Virus record (IMG/VR): IMGVR_UViG_3300003319_000206
Span: 1 to 41,710 of that record
DNA length: 41,710 nucleotides
Strand: one strand, 5' to 3'
Origin: a virus
Position numbers and translations under genes: made by a program. Every line of letters starts with the position of its first letter. Position 1 is the stretch's first letter. This document shows positions 30,946-37,793 of this stretch, in pieces. Under the pieces are notes generated by a model, which saw nothing but the letters and a program-made list of their open reading frames with translations, did no database searches and was not told where the DNA came from.

Positions 30946-31947
30946 ATGTCCGTCGCTGACAAGTTCCCCGACTCGCTGCCAGCATTCCAGCGCATGTTTC
31001 CCGACGACGCTGCATGTGCGCGCTACCTTGAAGCGATCCGATGGCGCAGTGGGTTTGCATGCCCGCGCTGCGCAGACCAGGCGGAGCCGTTTCGCTTCGC
31101 CGCGCGCCCCGGTGTGCTTCGGTGCCGAACCTGCAAGCGTGATATATCGTTGACGGCTGGCACCGTCATGGAACGCACGCATACGCCGCTCTCGATTTGG
31201 TTCTGGGCAGCGTTCCTGTCTTCGTCGCTGACTCCAGGTATATCCGCTGTACAGCTTCAGCGGCAACTCGGTCTGACGCGCTACGAGACGGCCTTCCAGA
31301 TCCTCCATAAGCTCCGCGCTGGGATGACTCGGACAAGCGGGCGCATCGGCGCCGGTACGCATGTCGAGGTCGATGAAACCTGGGTCGGTGGAGTCACGCG
31401 CGGCAAGGGCCGCGGGGTCCATGATCAGGCTTGTGTCATCGGTGCCGTCGAGGTAAAGCAGCGCGCCAAGAAAGAGCCCCAACGCAAAGAACGGCGCGGT
31501 GGACGCATCGCCGGCCGGCTTCGGCTGGCTGTGGTCCCCGACCGCAGCGCAAAGGCGCTGTGCGGATTCGTAGAGGAGGCGGTAGACCCTGCAACGGACA
31601 TGATAGTCACCGACGGCTGGCAGGGCTATGCGCCGCTTGCCGAGAAAGGCTACCAGCATCTTTCCGTCGCTGAGCGCGGAGATCCGAACGTGGCGGAAGA
31701 CTACTTGCCGATCATCCACCTCGTTTTCTCGAATCTCAAGTCCTGGCTCAATGGCACGCACCACGGGGTTAGCGCTGCGCACCTGCAAGCCTACTTGAAC
31801 GAGTTCACGTTTCGGTTTAACCGACGGTTCTACCCATTCAACGCCTTCAGATCGCTGCTCGGCTTGGCTGTCGAAAGTGAGGCACCGACCTACGATGAAC
31901 TTTATGACGGTGACTGGCAACATCCCGGCCTCAAGTCTGGGAATTAA
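30946..31947 (+). CDS. IS1595-family (ISXO2-like) transposase
   Basis: The 333-residue product has the N-terminal zinc ribbon typical of this family (FACPRCAD about 37-44, LRCRTCKRDISLTAGTVME about 58-76), a helical linker (TPLSIWFWAAFLSSS), and the ISXO2-like catalytic domain with VEVDETWVGG (first catalytic Asp), VTDGWQGYAPL (second Asp) and the C-terminal HLQAYLNEFTFRFNRR helix carrying the acidic/Asn residue region. It catalyses cut-and-paste or copy-paste movement. Length is normal and no damage is seen, so it may be active. Confidence 0.9.
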   Translation: MSVADKFPDSLPAFQRMFPDDAACARYLEAIRWRSGFACPRCADQAEPFRFAARPGVLRCRTCKRDISLTAGTVMERTHTPLSIWFWAAFLSSSLTPGISAVQLQRQLGLTRYETAFQILHKLRAGMTRTSGRIGAGTHVEVDETWVGGVTRGKGRGVHDQACVIGAVEVKQRAKKEPQRKERRGGRIAGRLRLAVVPDRSAKALCGFVEEAVDPATDMIVTDGWQGYAPLAEKGYQHLSVAERGDPNVAEDYLPIIHLVFSNLKSWLNGTHHGVSAAHLQAYLNEFTFRFNRRFYPFNAFRSLLGLAVESEAPTYDELYDGDWQHPGLKSGN

Positions 31948-32133
31948 GCGGATAAGCACGCTTCGAAGAACCCCAAATCCTGGTAATGACTCCCTCGTGT
32001 TCCTTGCTGTAGCCCTGCGCCTGCCCGGTCCACTTCACGCGGTCACCGACCTTGAACGCCGTGGCCGAAACAGCCTGCCTGTCCTTCGCGCTTCCCATGT
32101 CTTTACTCCTTCTCTCGCCGCCCACGCGGCTTG

Positions 32134-32226
32134 TTATCTCAGCAGCCAGATCAGCACGTGTCCGGCCGCGATGATTCCCGCTGCGACCTCGAGCCACTTC
32201 GAACGGGCGAAGGCTCGAGGCGTCAC
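32134..32226 (-). CDS. Micro-ORF encoding a 30-residue single-TM peptide
   Basis: GTG at 32226 overlaps the stop of the preceding gene (GTGA). The 30-residue product has a basic N-terminus (Arg, Arg, Lys) and then a single hydrophobic helix (VAAGIIAAGHVLIWLL) with Arg at the end. It fills the space before the interrupted gene. Small TM peptides in phage early regions often affect host membrane proteins, but no specific function can be assigned. Confidence 0.5.
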   Translation of the reverse strand: MTPRAFARSKWLEVAAGIIAAGHVLIWLLR

Positions 32227-32546
32227 GCTGCCTGCCTTTCCATCTGGCGCTCTAGTTCTTCGTTCTGCTCCTTGGCCTCTTCGAGATTGGCCTCGGTTTC
32301 AGCGCCCCACTCGCGCAGCTTCTCATTCGCCTTACGAACGTCCTCGAGCGCTCCATGGTGAGCTTCAGAGAGGCCGTCTATGTGCTTCTTGGCAGCCGAC
32401 TCCAAATCTCGGCTCTCTTCATCGTCTCCCCAATCAATGGACTCCAGAAAATCAATCGCATCCTGAATGGCCTTCTGCGCCCTGTTGATAGTCGGACAGG
32501 TATCAGTTACAGGGGCCATCTGATAATGGCGACTGCGCGGTCTCAT
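32223..32546 (-). CDS. Acidic coiled-coil protein
   Basis: ATG at 32546 overlaps the previous stop (ATGA) and follows GAGGTGG. The 107-residue product is strongly acidic, with IQDAIDFLESIDWGDDEESR (about 28-47) and a long C-terminal heptad helix (KANEKLREWGAETEANLEEA). No family recognised. An acidic DNA-mimic type of role is conceivable but not shown. Confidence 0.6.
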   Translation of the reverse strand: MRPRSRHYQMAPVTDTCPTINRAQKAIQDAIDFLESIDWGDDEESRDLESAAKKHIDGLSEAHHGALEDVRKANEKLREWGAETEANLEEAKEQNEELERQMERQAA

Positions 32547-32767
32547 TTTCCACCTCTCGGCACAACCCGCACGTTGCGCTTGAAACTGTCCCGCTTACAC
32601 AGACTCTCCAGCGCCTCCGCCTGCTCCGCGCTGTACGCCTGAAAACTGCCCACCTCGACGCACGGATGCCCGAGCAGATCCCAAGAGTCGTAGTCATAAA
32701 AGACGTCGTGCGTGATGACCGACCGTGTCTGCTCCTCGTACGCCGGTACCGCGCGCTCGGCCCTCAT
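32543..32767 (-). CDS. Small protein of unknown function
   Basis: A 74-residue product with start coupled to the preceding stop (ATGA at 32767-32764). It includes EEQTRSVITHDVFYDYDSWD and ends in a basic segment (KRDSFKRNVRVVPRGGK). It looks like a compact alpha/beta protein. No motif recognised. Confidence 0.6.
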   Translation of the reverse strand: MRAERAVPAYEEQTRSVITHDVFYDYDSWDLLGHPCVEVGSFQAYSAEQAEALESLCKRDSFKRNVRVVPRGGK

Positions 32768-33027
32768 GGCTGGACCGCCCCTGCAATGCCGAGCATTTCG
32801 CGCAGCTCGTTCTGTAGCTCTTTGCGCCCCTCTTCTCGTCCGCGGTCAAGTCCATCTCGCCAGACGAGCACGACAGCCGTTAGCTGCTTGTCGGTATAGC
32901 CGTGGTCGTGCAGTTTGAACTGGAACTCGCCAAAATTGCAGACCTCGGTGTACTCGAACCCATGCGGCGCCGTTTTTTCATCGGCCGTATACACCTCGCC
33001 CGTGATGCCGCGAATGGACCGCCTCAC
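32764..33027 (-). CDS. Small protein of unknown function
   Basis: I choose GTG at 33027 because it overlaps the previous stop (GTGA); a GTG six codons earlier is possible. The 87-residue product has FGEFQFKLHDHGYTDKQLTA and an amphipathic C-terminal helix rich in Glu and Arg (GREEGRKELQNELREML). Function unknown. Confidence 0.55.
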   Translation of the reverse strand: MRRSIRGITGEVYTADEKTAPHGFEYTEVCNFGEFQFKLHDHGYTDKQLTAVVLVWRDGLDRGREEGRKELQNELREMLGIAGAVQP

Positions 33028-33356
33028 GACCGCACCCCCAGACACTCGGCGCGCAGCTTCTGGCCGATCACGTAAAGAGCATCGTTTGTGGGCGTCTCCC
33101 TCCAGCCCTCGAAGCCGGCCTCGATCGAGTACGCATCATCTTTGGAAAGCCCGATAATCCCCGCTGCCTTTTCTCGGTAATCAGGAATGAACTCCGTCCA
33201 TGGGCCACAGATCGCTCCCAGCAGACAGGTTTCTTTGTAGCCGGGCATCATGAGCAATGGACCGTTCGGCCCCACTCTGACGCCCAAGGCAGTCGCCTTG
33301 GCGATGCGCTCCCGACACACCCGCTCGACGCGCTCGAGTTCATCCTGGCTCAGCAT
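33024..33356 (-). CDS. Protein of unknown function
   Basis: ATG at 33356 overlaps the end of the previous gene by seven bases. The 110-residue product starts with a helix (SQDELERVERVCRERIAKA), then VRVGPNGPLLMMPGYKETCL and a mixed region ending in YVIGQKLRAECLGVRS. The longer frame upstream is a shadow of the zinc-ribbon gene. No family recognised, although similar proteins are common in phage early regions. Confidence 0.6.
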   Translation of the reverse strand: MLSQDELERVERVCRERIAKATALGVRVGPNGPLLMMPGYKETCLLGAICGPWTEFIPDYREKAAGIIGLSKDDAYSIEAGFEGWRETPTNDALYVIGQKLRAECLGVRS

Positions 33357-33613
33357 GACGACACCGCCGTTGTCATCGCAGCCCGAATCTGCGGGCAGTC
33401 CGTCGCCTCGAACACGTTCGCGACCGCGCACTTCAGGCACAGCCCTCGCTCCACCTTCTGCACCAAGTCCTGAATCTGCACCTGCGCCACGATTACGCCC
33501 ACCTGAGTTCCGCCGTCGCTCACGTGCTTGCGGCCCTCCTCGAGCGCCGCGTTGACCACGGACGACAAGCCAGACATGCTCCACTTCTTGCCGCAGACGC
33601 ACTTGGTTCCCAT
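33350..33613 (-). CDS. Zinc-ribbon-like protein, first gene after internal promoter
   Basis: ATG at 33613 with AAGGAG six bases upstream. The 87-residue product has KCVCGKKW at its N-terminus and CLKC (about 59-62), possibly sharing one zinc ion, with a helix and the strand VGVIVAQVQIQDLVQKVE between. It is the first gene downstream of the promoter at 33777-33805, with an untranslated leader of about 155 bases. Confidence 0.6.
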   Translation of the reverse strand: MGTKCVCGKKWSMSGLSSVVNAALEEGRKHVSDGGTQVGVIVAQVQIQDLVQKVERGLCLKCAVANVFEATDCPQIRAAMTTAVSSC

Positions 33614-33824
33614 GACCACTCCTTAAGCCGCCATCTTGGCCGGTATCGTGATCCGCACATCGCCATTGCTGCTTGCTTCCACGTAGGGGCGTTCGCGTGG
33701 CGGGTGCGGGGTGTTACTTGGTGGCTGCGATTACTGGTCGCGTTTCGCAGCCGGGTTCTCATCGCGACCTAATGAGGTTCTACGATGGGCAGATTTCAGT
33801 GTCAACTAAGTTTTATAAATAATT
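33614..33824. other. Intergenic region of the early operon
   Basis: This 211-base gap holds the promoter at 33777-33805, an AT-rich upstream stretch and a leader of about 155 bases. A short frame ending in TAA (33631) with natural-looking C-terminal residues (NGDVRITIPAKMAA) opens only from a GTG and has no ribosome site, so I do not call it. Nothing else is supported. Confidence 0.5.
33777..33805 (-). promoter_or_regulatory. Sigma70-like promoter inside the early operon
   Basis: On the minus strand a perfect TTGACA (33805-33800) and TAGAAC (33782-33777, 4/6) stand 17 bases apart. An AT-rich stretch just upstream (33806-33835) could act as an UP element. It lies in the only sizeable gap (33614-33824) of this part of the operon, downstream of the HTH gene, and would drive all genes to 22289. 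Confidence 0.6.
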
Positions 33825-34256
33825 TCACTTCTTCAATTTGTCGTCGCGCAGTGGCTTGATGATCTTGTCGATGGCCTGCCGGTTCTTGTGTCCGATTCGC
33901 CGCTGAATCTCGGCAACCGACATCCCTTCGGCATAGAGCGCGATGACCAGCGCATGGTCAATGACCGGTGGCCTGCCGGCGCGCTTCGATATGTCCAGCG
34001 CCGACGCAAAGTGATACATCGAGGCCAAGTGAGGAGTCAGGCCGTTCGCCGCTGCAACGTCGGCCATCGTGACTTCGCCGGACTCGAGCCCCTGTCGATT
34101 CGCCTCAAGCGCAGCACGCATTTTCGCGCGGATGTCGGGCGGGATGGCCACAGTGCTACCCTGCCGCCGCCGCTTGGGTTGCGTCTTGACTCGCGATCGA
34201 CATCCTGCGTTTTTGCGACGGGCCGTGGTCATTTGTCTAGATCTTTCGTCTGACAT
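33825..34256 (-). CDS. HTH DNA-binding protein
   Basis: ATG at 34256 overlaps the previous stop in TGATG. The 143-residue product has a Lys/Arg-rich N-terminus (about 10-35), a helical middle (VTMADVAAANGLTPHLASMY, a first possible HTH at about 72-91) and a resolvase-type HTH (GRPPVIDHALVIALYAEGMS, then VAEIQRRIGHKN, about 100-131). It could be a regulator or a small terminase-like protein. It is encoded just upstream of the promoter at 33777-33805, so control of that promoter is a reasonable guess. Confidence 0.65.
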   Translation of the reverse strand: MSDERSRQMTTARRKNAGCRSRVKTQPKRRRQGSTVAIPPDIRAKMRAALEANRQGLESGEVTMADVAAANGLTPHLASMYHFASALDISKRAGRPPVIDHALVIALYAEGMSVAEIQRRIGHKNRQAIDKIIKPLRDDKLKK

Positions 34257-34507
34257 CAGTTGGGGGCCGAGGCTACGGGCGCGGGCCGGCAGCGGTCGCA
34301 GTGGCATTCCAGCAACAGTCGCGACATCGGCCAGGGCTGCGCGAGGTGGAACCACTTGAGTGCTTCCTCGGTGACATCGGCCTTGATCTCGACACCAAGC
34401 CAGCCACAGGACCACGCACGCGGGGTGCAGAGCAAGAACCCGCGCCAGGATGAATCCGTGTGCCACTTCGCACGCAGCCCGACTTCGGGCAGGTTGTCAA
34501 GCAGCAT
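34256..34507 (-). CDS. Small Cys-containing protein
   Basis: ATG at 34507 with AGGAGG seven bases upstream. The 83-residue product has LLCTPRAWSCGWLGVEIKAD and a C-terminal CHCDRC (about 69-74), a possible zinc knuckle. Its stop overlaps the HTH gene start in TGATG, suggesting coupled production. Function unknown. Confidence 0.6.
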   Translation of the reverse strand: MLLDNLPEVGLRAKWHTDSSWRGFLLCTPRAWSCGWLGVEIKADVTEEALKWFHLAQPWPMSRLLLECHCDRCRPAPVASAPN

Positions 34508-35051
34508 TTGTGGACCTCCTGGCGGGCAGCAAACCGGAGCCATCACAGAGGTCATCCAGAGTCAGGCTCTGATATCTCTTGGGAGTTCCGGACGGTGCCA
34601 GCGCGGCGATTCTTCCGTCGTCGAGCGTCTTCGTCAACGGCCAGCACTTGAGGCAGTTTGGGCAGGGCCTCAACTTCTCGCCGATGCGGTACTTGGCGCG
34701 CTCATCTCGATAGAGCGCCGTCAGTGTCCGACTGTGCTTTAGGCACCCCGTCATGTGACGGCGCTCGGCTTGAGGAGATTCGCTCGTCGATGGATCGTAT
34801 CCAAGCCAGTCAAGGCAGTGAGGCACGAAGACAGCCCAGAGTGCCGCCCGCTTCCGCGCGCCCATCGTCATCCCGACGAGACTTCGCGGCGTCCAGGGCT
34901 TCGTGGGGAGCGGACCCGGTCCCGTCTTGTCTCCGCGTCGCCCTCGGCAGTCGGAGCTGCGCAGAATCTTCCCGAGAACGACCACACCATGCATTCTCTT
35001 ACGCCTGTGCTTGGCGTGCTTCCTCCACCGCCGCCGTCCGTTTGGACTCAT
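34497..35051 (-). CDS. Basic protein with CPNC zinc-binding-like motif
   Basis: ATG at 35051 overlaps the previous stop (ATGA). The 184-residue product has a very basic N-terminal 40 residues (RRRWRKHAKHRRKRMHG) and LRPCPNCLKCWPL (about 126-138), a CxxCxxC motif. The character is that of a nucleic-acid-binding accessory protein. No family recognised. Confidence 0.55.
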   Translation of the reverse strand: MSPNGRRRWRKHAKHRRKRMHGVVVLGKILRSSDCRGRRGDKTGPGPLPTKPWTPRSLVGMTMGARKRAALWAVFVPHCLDWLGYDPSTSESPQAERRHMTGCLKHSRTLTALYRDERAKYRIGEKLRPCPNCLKCWPLTKTLDDGRIAALAPSGTPKRYQSLTLDDLCDGSGLLPARRSTNAA

Positions 35052-35359
35052 GACCTCGCTCCCTGCTCGGCTTTCTGTGCCGCCTCATCCCAGGGCGCAG
35101 GCCGCGAGCAGACCTCGACCATCTTCGCTGCAGCCGCTCGTTCGGCCGGGCTCGAGCGCTTCTCTTTGTCCGGCTGCTGGAAACCCTCGAGTGACCTCGC
35201 CAGCGCTTGCTCTGGCGTCAGCGACAGATCGACCCAGTGCGGCGCTTGATTCTCGCAGGCATACTCGAACGCCGCGACCTTGCCGTCAGCCAGGAGTTGA
35301 TAGGCGAGCGCGGACACGGCGCGGTGCATGCGGTTCTGGGCTGCCGTCGTCTGGCTCAT
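35048..35359 (-). CDS. Small helical protein of unknown function
   Basis: ATG at 35359, overlapping the lipoprotein stop (ATGA), with a GAGGAAG site. The 103-residue product is mainly helical (QNRMHRAVSALAYQLLADGK, SSPAERAAAAKMVEVC). No known motif. The upstream extension of the frame lies over the preceding gene and is not used. Confidence 0.6.
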   Translation of the reverse strand: MSQTTAAQNRMHRAVSALAYQLLADGKVAAFEYACENQAPHWVDLSLTPEQALARSLEGFQQPDKEKRSSPAERAAAAKMVEVCSRPAPWDEAAQKAEQGARS

Positions 35360-35628
35360 GGCTTCCTCAGAAAGGACTTGGCGACGCAGTGACCCGTGAT
35401 GTCGACGGAGCCACCGTTGTGCTCCCAGATGCGCCACATGCCCGTGTCGCTAAGCACCATCGCTCTGTCCGCGTCGTTCGTGCGATAGATCTCCGTGGAT
35501 CCCGAGTGGCAGACGACCTCAATGCGAACGCCGTTCTCGCACCCCGCGAGCGCCCCGACGAACATCGCGAGCAGCCAGCCGAGGAGCACGACCAGCAGCG
35601 CGCGGGAAGAGAGTGACTTGCCAGTCAT
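35356..35628 (-). CDS. Small predicted lipoprotein of the early operon
   Basis: ATG at 35628, overlapping the preceding stop (ATGA), gives 90 residues. A basic start and long hydrophobic core (RALLVVLLGWLLAMFVGALA) end in the lipobox LAGC (Cys at about 30). The mature part of 60 residues has two further Cys and beta strands. Early expressed phage lipoproteins are known in superinfection exclusion (for example T5 Llp and TP-J34 Ltp), which is a plausible role here but unproven. Confidence 0.65.
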   Translation of the reverse strand: MTGKSLSSRALLVVLLGWLLAMFVGALAGCENGVRIEVVCHSGSTEIYRTNDADRAMVLSDTGMWRIWEHNGGSVDITGHCVAKSFLRKP

Positions 35629-36020
35629 AGCCGCTTCCATTCTGCCGCCACGATGGCTGGCTGTTTCCATTCTACGATCGACCCGTCGCCGGAGATCTTC
35701 AGGATGATGTAGTCTCCGTACCCGTTATCACCGACGCACAGGAACGCGTTCGGGACGTAATGCCCGGTCCACTTCGCAGACTTCTTACCGGAGGCGTCGC
35801 CGAGCCAGTATTCGCCGTCGTCGCAGACCTTGTAGTGGATGTCAGCCGTCATGCCCTGCGGCCAGTCGACGACCTTGCCGGTGCGCAGTTCGATGATGGG
35901 GTGCCAGTAGTCGCCGCGTCGGAACGGAATCAGCGTGCCGTCAGTGTCTTCTTTGCCGTTGACCGTGGCGTCTTCCCAATAGCGGACGCCGGCCTCGACG
36001 ATAATGTGCGTTCTGGTCAT
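35625..36020 (-). CDS. Beta-rich protein of unknown function
   Basis: ATG at 36020 with a GGGAGGGAGA site. The 131-residue product has many Trp and Tyr and alternating strands (TRTHIIVEAGVRYWEDATVN, YWHPIIELRTGKVVDWPQG, DYIILKISGDGSIVEWKQP). Its DGSIVEW/TGKVVDW repeats resemble the LESGKILNWQ segment of the 92-residue protein at 29841-30119, so the two may be paralogues. Function unknown. Confidence 0.65.
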   Translation of the reverse strand: MTRTHIIVEAGVRYWEDATVNGKEDTDGTLIPFRRGDYWHPIIELRTGKVVDWPQGMTADIHYKVCDDGEYWLGDASGKKSAKWTGHYVPNAFLCVGDNGYGDYIILKISGDGSIVEWKQPAIVAAEWKRL

Positions 36021-36022
36021 GG

Positions 36023-36103
36023 TTATCTCCCTCCCCCACTGCAAGCGATGGCGCCGACGAGGATCGCGGAGTAGACGGTGGTCAGGATGTAGGTGAGGAT
36101 CAC
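36023..36103 (-). CDS. Micro-ORF encoding a 26-residue lipoprotein-like peptide
   Basis: GTG at 36103 overlaps the preceding stop (GTGA) and the frame ends in TAA at 36023-36025, which lies inside the next ribosome site. The peptide is hydrophobic (ILTYILTTVYSAILVGAI) followed by ACSGGGR, reminiscent of a minimal lipobox as in entericidin or Rz1-type peptides, though the motif is imperfect. No basic N-terminus is present. Its reality depends on the coupling signal and on the fact that it fills the gap. Confidence 0.45.
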   Translation of the reverse strand: MILTYILTTVYSAILVGAIACSGGGR

Positions 36104-36807
36104 AGCGCCACCTTGCGGAACGGGATGAACAGCCAGGGGCCAGCCGGGAACCCGCCGCGGACTTCGCTGTCGAGCGCGTCGAGGACTTCATCAAGGCGCA
36201 CCGTTGCGAGCGCGGGCCGGGTGACATCCTGTCCGGTCAGCTTTCCGATCTGTTCGTCGGTGATATCCGAGAGCTCGACCATGGCCGGCTGCCCGAGAAG
36301 GAGCCGCGCCCGCCGCACGTCCGCCCGCGGTTCGTCGCCGTGGTTCCATCCCTCGATCGCGAGCACCTCTTGGCCGTCTTTGAGCTCGTCCATGCCCTCG
36401 CGCGGGACTCCGAGAAACGCCGTGGCTCCGCGCTCGAGGGCGTCGAACTCGCTCTTGGTGGGGCCGATGATTCGGGTTTTGTCGGTGTCCTCCTGCTCCG
36501 GCGCGCGCGGTCGAAAGCGCCCCTGTGCCAGACTGACCGCTTCTTCGGAGTTCAGCCGCATCCAGTCGGTGTCCGCGACAAAGGACCACTCTTCCGGATC
36601 CGAGTTGTCGAAGTGGCCGTAAAGCAGCCAGAGTCCGCATGCCTCGGGTAGTTCCTTGGTATCACAGAAGTCCGTGAACTCCGTCGATGTACAGCCGATG
36701 CGGTCTTGAATCTCGCTGTCGGTTCCGCCGGCCGCGACGATCGGATTGTCCATGCCGGAGATGAATCCCGACGCGACGACCAGCCAGACACTAAACTTGT
36801 TTTGCAT
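36100..36807 (-). CDS. Protein of unknown function
   Basis: I choose ATG at 36807, preceded by GGAGGAG, over an in-frame GTG at 36912 whose 35 codons look non-coding. The 235-residue acidic product has FTDFCDTKELPEACGLWLLY (about 45-64), WSFVADTDWMRLNSEEAVSL, and a C-terminal region with ELSDITDEQIGKLTGQDV. It lies between the DUF2303 gene and the lipoprotein genes. No family recognised. Confidence 0.6.
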   Translation of the reverse strand: MQNKFSVWLVVASGFISGMDNPIVAAGGTDSEIQDRIGCTSTEFTDFCDTKELPEACGLWLLYGHFDNSDPEEWSFVADTDWMRLNSEEAVSLAQGRFRPRAPEQEDTDKTRIIGPTKSEFDALERGATAFLGVPREGMDELKDGQEVLAIEGWNHGDEPRADVRRARLLLGQPAMVELSDITDEQIGKLTGQDVTRPALATVRLDEVLDALDSEVRGGFPAGPWLFIPFRKVAL

Positions 36808-36911
36808 TGCTCTCGTTCTCCTCCGCGTCGCATTGACGCTCTCGTACCGTCTCCAGTGGCCCCACGCATCCGGAACGCTGCCGGCGAGCCAGATGCGCAG
36901 GGCGGGGGTCA

Positions 36912-37787
36912 CTACTCGGGACGCCCGTTCATGACCGGCAGCTGCGTCGCATCGCGCACGCGCATCAGCATCTCTTCCATGGCCTGCCGCTGCAGCGCTT
37001 CGGCGCCGGGGACGATCCAGCCGAACGTGAACTTGCCGTCCTTGCGCATGCGGAACTTGCAGACGATGCGGGTCTTCGGTCCGCCCGTGAAGATCGGGAT
37101 CTCGATATCGAACTCCTTCGGGATCTTCGTCTCGCCGGTGGTCTTCTGCTCCTGCTTGGCGACGAGGTGGTACTCGCCGGTCGTGCGATTGATCGACGAC
37201 TCGAGAACGTCATCTGTCGTGACCTTGAGCGTCAGCGCCATCGTGCGCAGGTCCGCCACGCTCGGGACGTTGCGGTCGGCCGTTGGCCCGGCGATGTCGC
37301 GCTCGTGCTCTTCGAGGAAGTCGGCAAAGTCGGACTGGCTCTTCATCTTGCCCTGGCCGCCCACCCAGATCTTCCACTCATCGGATAGATCAGGGGCGAA
37401 GTGCGCGCGGTGCTGAGCCCAGCGGGCATGCCGATCGCGATCCAGTTCGTCGGCCGGCACATCCGACATCTTCTGGTGATAGTCATACACGGCAGTCAGG
37501 CTGGTCTTGTCGCCGAAGATGACCGACTCGCTGTCCTTGAAGCGCAGGACGTGCGCGATGAAGCCGGCCTCATTGCCAAGCACCGCCATTCCCTGCAGCC
37601 GGCGCGGCTGGTCTGCGCGCTTGTCCTGCTCGGCCAGAAGCTTCTCGTGAACCTGAACCGCGCCGCCCGGCTGGATCGTGTACGGGATGCCGTTGAAGTC
37701 CTGCAGTTTCTGCAGCGTGGCGGTGGCGATCTCTTTGCCCGCATCGATCGCGGCCTGGGTGTTGTTCTCTTGCGTCATGGTGGTCAT
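36912..37787 (-). CDS. DUF2303 (YfdQ-like) phage protein
   Basis: The 291-residue product matches the DUF2303 family in length and in its characteristic segments: GNEAGFIAHVLRFKDSESVI with FGDKTSLTAVYDYHQ (about 72-105, the typical SVIFAD-type strand and YDYH), WKIWVGGQGKMKSQSDFADF (about 138-157), and the C-terminal strands IEIPIFTGGPKTRIVCKFRM. Members occur in many phage early regions near recombination genes; their function is unknown. The ribosome site is AAGGAG before ATG 37787. Confidence 0.75.
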   Translation of the reverse strand: MTTMTQENNTQAAIDAGKEIATATLQKLQDFNGIPYTIQPGGAVQVHEKLLAEQDKRADQPRRLQGMAVLGNEAGFIAHVLRFKDSESVIFGDKTSLTAVYDYHQKMSDVPADELDRDRHARWAQHRAHFAPDLSDEWKIWVGGQGKMKSQSDFADFLEEHERDIAGPTADRNVPSVADLRTMALTLKVTTDDVLESSINRTTGEYHLVAKQEQKTTGETKIPKEFDIEIPIFTGGPKTRIVCKFRMRKDGKFTFGWIVPGAEALQRQAMEEMLMRVRDATQLPVMNGRPE

Positions 37788-37793
37788 GGCTCC

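Larger units (their letters stand above)
30493..31960 (+). mobile_element. IS1595-family insertion sequence with passenger genes
   Basis: The element is 1468 bp. Perfect 15-bp terminal inverted repeats CGTGCTTATCCGCTT occupy 30493-30507 and, inverted, 31946-31960. Both sides carry the 8-bp palindromic target duplication CTTCGAAG (30485-30492 and 31961-31968). Eight bases is the usual duplication of IS1595 elements. Inside are two small Cys-rich ORFs and a 333-residue DDE transposase, all rightward and tightly spaced, opposite to the phage operon. Removing the element with one duplication restores the target gene exactly. Confidence 0.92.
30383..32098 (-). pseudogene. Small phage gene interrupted by the IS1595-type element
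   Basis: The gene starts at ATG 32098 with an AAGGAG site and reads 46 codons, to SSK, where the insertion begins. Joining the other side across one copy of the 8-bp target duplication continues in frame to TAG at 30383-30385, giving an intact 79-residue protein. It has VGDRVKWTGQAQGYSKEHEG (17-36), an SH3/KOW-like segment, and a Lys/Pro-rich end (NKPKKYTPFLSALVLVK). The gene is therefore inactivated, although the truncated N-terminal part could be made with six foreign codons or more. Function unknown; nucleic-acid binding would fit a KOW-like fold. Confidence 0.8.

Noticed and set aside
30472-31959. Minus-strand ORF of 495 codons across the IS
   Set aside because: It is antisense to the transposase and passenger genes and runs through both inverted repeats, so it is a by-product of high GC and not a gene.
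33520-33762. 80-codon minus-strand ORF in the promoter leader
   Set aside because: It overlaps the zinc-ribbon gene out of frame and the sequence is Arg/Ser/Ala-rich, typical of a shadow.
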